Positions 5,494 through 5,543 of a stretch of 5,543 bases of DNA are shown here, in pieces. The DNA is from an uncultured Myxococcales bacterium. Its GTDB lineage: Bacteria; Myxococcota_A; Bradymonadia; Bradymonadales; Bradymonadaceae. Made by a program: the position numbers and the translations under genes. The number at the start of each line of letters is the position of its first letter. The first letter of the stretch is position 1. Below the pieces are notes generated by a model, which did no database searches, was not told the origin of the DNA, and saw only the letters and a list, made by a program, of their open reading frames with translations. The stretch covers positions 1-5,543 of the forward strand of contig CAJXPN010000361.1 in NCBI GenBank assembly GCA_913058025.1, read 5' to 3'.

Positions 5494-5543
5494 CTGTCTC
5501 TTATACACATCTCCGAGCCCACGAGACAGGCAGAAATCTCGTA
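5494..5543 (+). other. Nextera read-2 adapter, i7 index and P7 start (assembly contamination)
   Basis: Bases 5494-5512 are the mosaic-end complement CTGTCTCTTATACACATCT, and 5513-5527 are CCGAGCCCACGAGAC, the read-2 adapter tail. Bases 5528-5535, AGGCAGAA, match a standard Nextera i7 index, and 5536-5543, ATCTCGTA, begin the P7 flow-cell sequence. The order is exactly that of a read-through library molecule, so native sequence ends at about 5493. Minus-strand frames starting here with MYKRQ are artefacts. Confidence 0.99.

Noticed and set aside
5008..5508. Minus-strand 166-codon frame beginning MYKRQ
   Set aside because: Its start lies in the right-hand adapter and it is antisense to egtB/egtD, which have clear family motifs.

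Overview
This is a high-GC window (hand-counted 60-base lines mostly run 65-75 % G+C) that reads as a chromosomal fragment of a Gram-negative bacterium. The outer-membrane-type signal peptide and barrel-like N-terminus at the left support Gram-negative. A myxobacterium or related deltaproteobacterial lineage is my guess from composition and gene content; nothing here proves it. Both ends are artefacts: bases 1-29 and 5494-5543 are untrimmed Illumina Nextera adapter, so the native sequence is 30-5493 and the two end genes are cut by library chemistry, not biology.

Layout. (1) 30-453, minus: N-terminal 141 codons of a secreted, probably outer-membrane beta-barrel protein, running off the left end. 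(2) 454-619: divergent intergenic region with a weak promoter match and a small dyad. (3) 620-919, plus: a 99-residue protein of unknown function, lower in GC than its neighbours. (4) 942-3616, minus: a compact three-gene operon, transcribed right to left, of a DUF3419/BtaA-like SAM-dependent enzyme, a GNAT-type acyltransferase with a long unassigned C-terminal half, and a heme-oxygenase-like diiron oxidase (HDO, TenA/CADD-like fold). (5) 3617-3796: divergent regulatory region with a 5-2-5 inverted repeat. (6) 3797-5493, plus: egtB followed after 17 bases by the 5' part of egtD, i.e. an ergothioneine operon cut by the right-hand adapter.

How the genes may work together. EgtD trimethylates histidine to hercynine and EgtB joins hercynine to a thiol donor, so the right-hand operon makes ergothioneine. 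The left-facing operon is the most interesting part. An enzyme of a family that can transfer the 3-amino-3-carboxypropyl group of SAM, an acyltransferase and a non-heme diiron oxidase look like a minimal small-molecule or lipid-modifying pathway. I recognise no described pathway with this set. Its product is unknown, and the divergent arrangement with egtBD suggests, but does not show, shared regulation.
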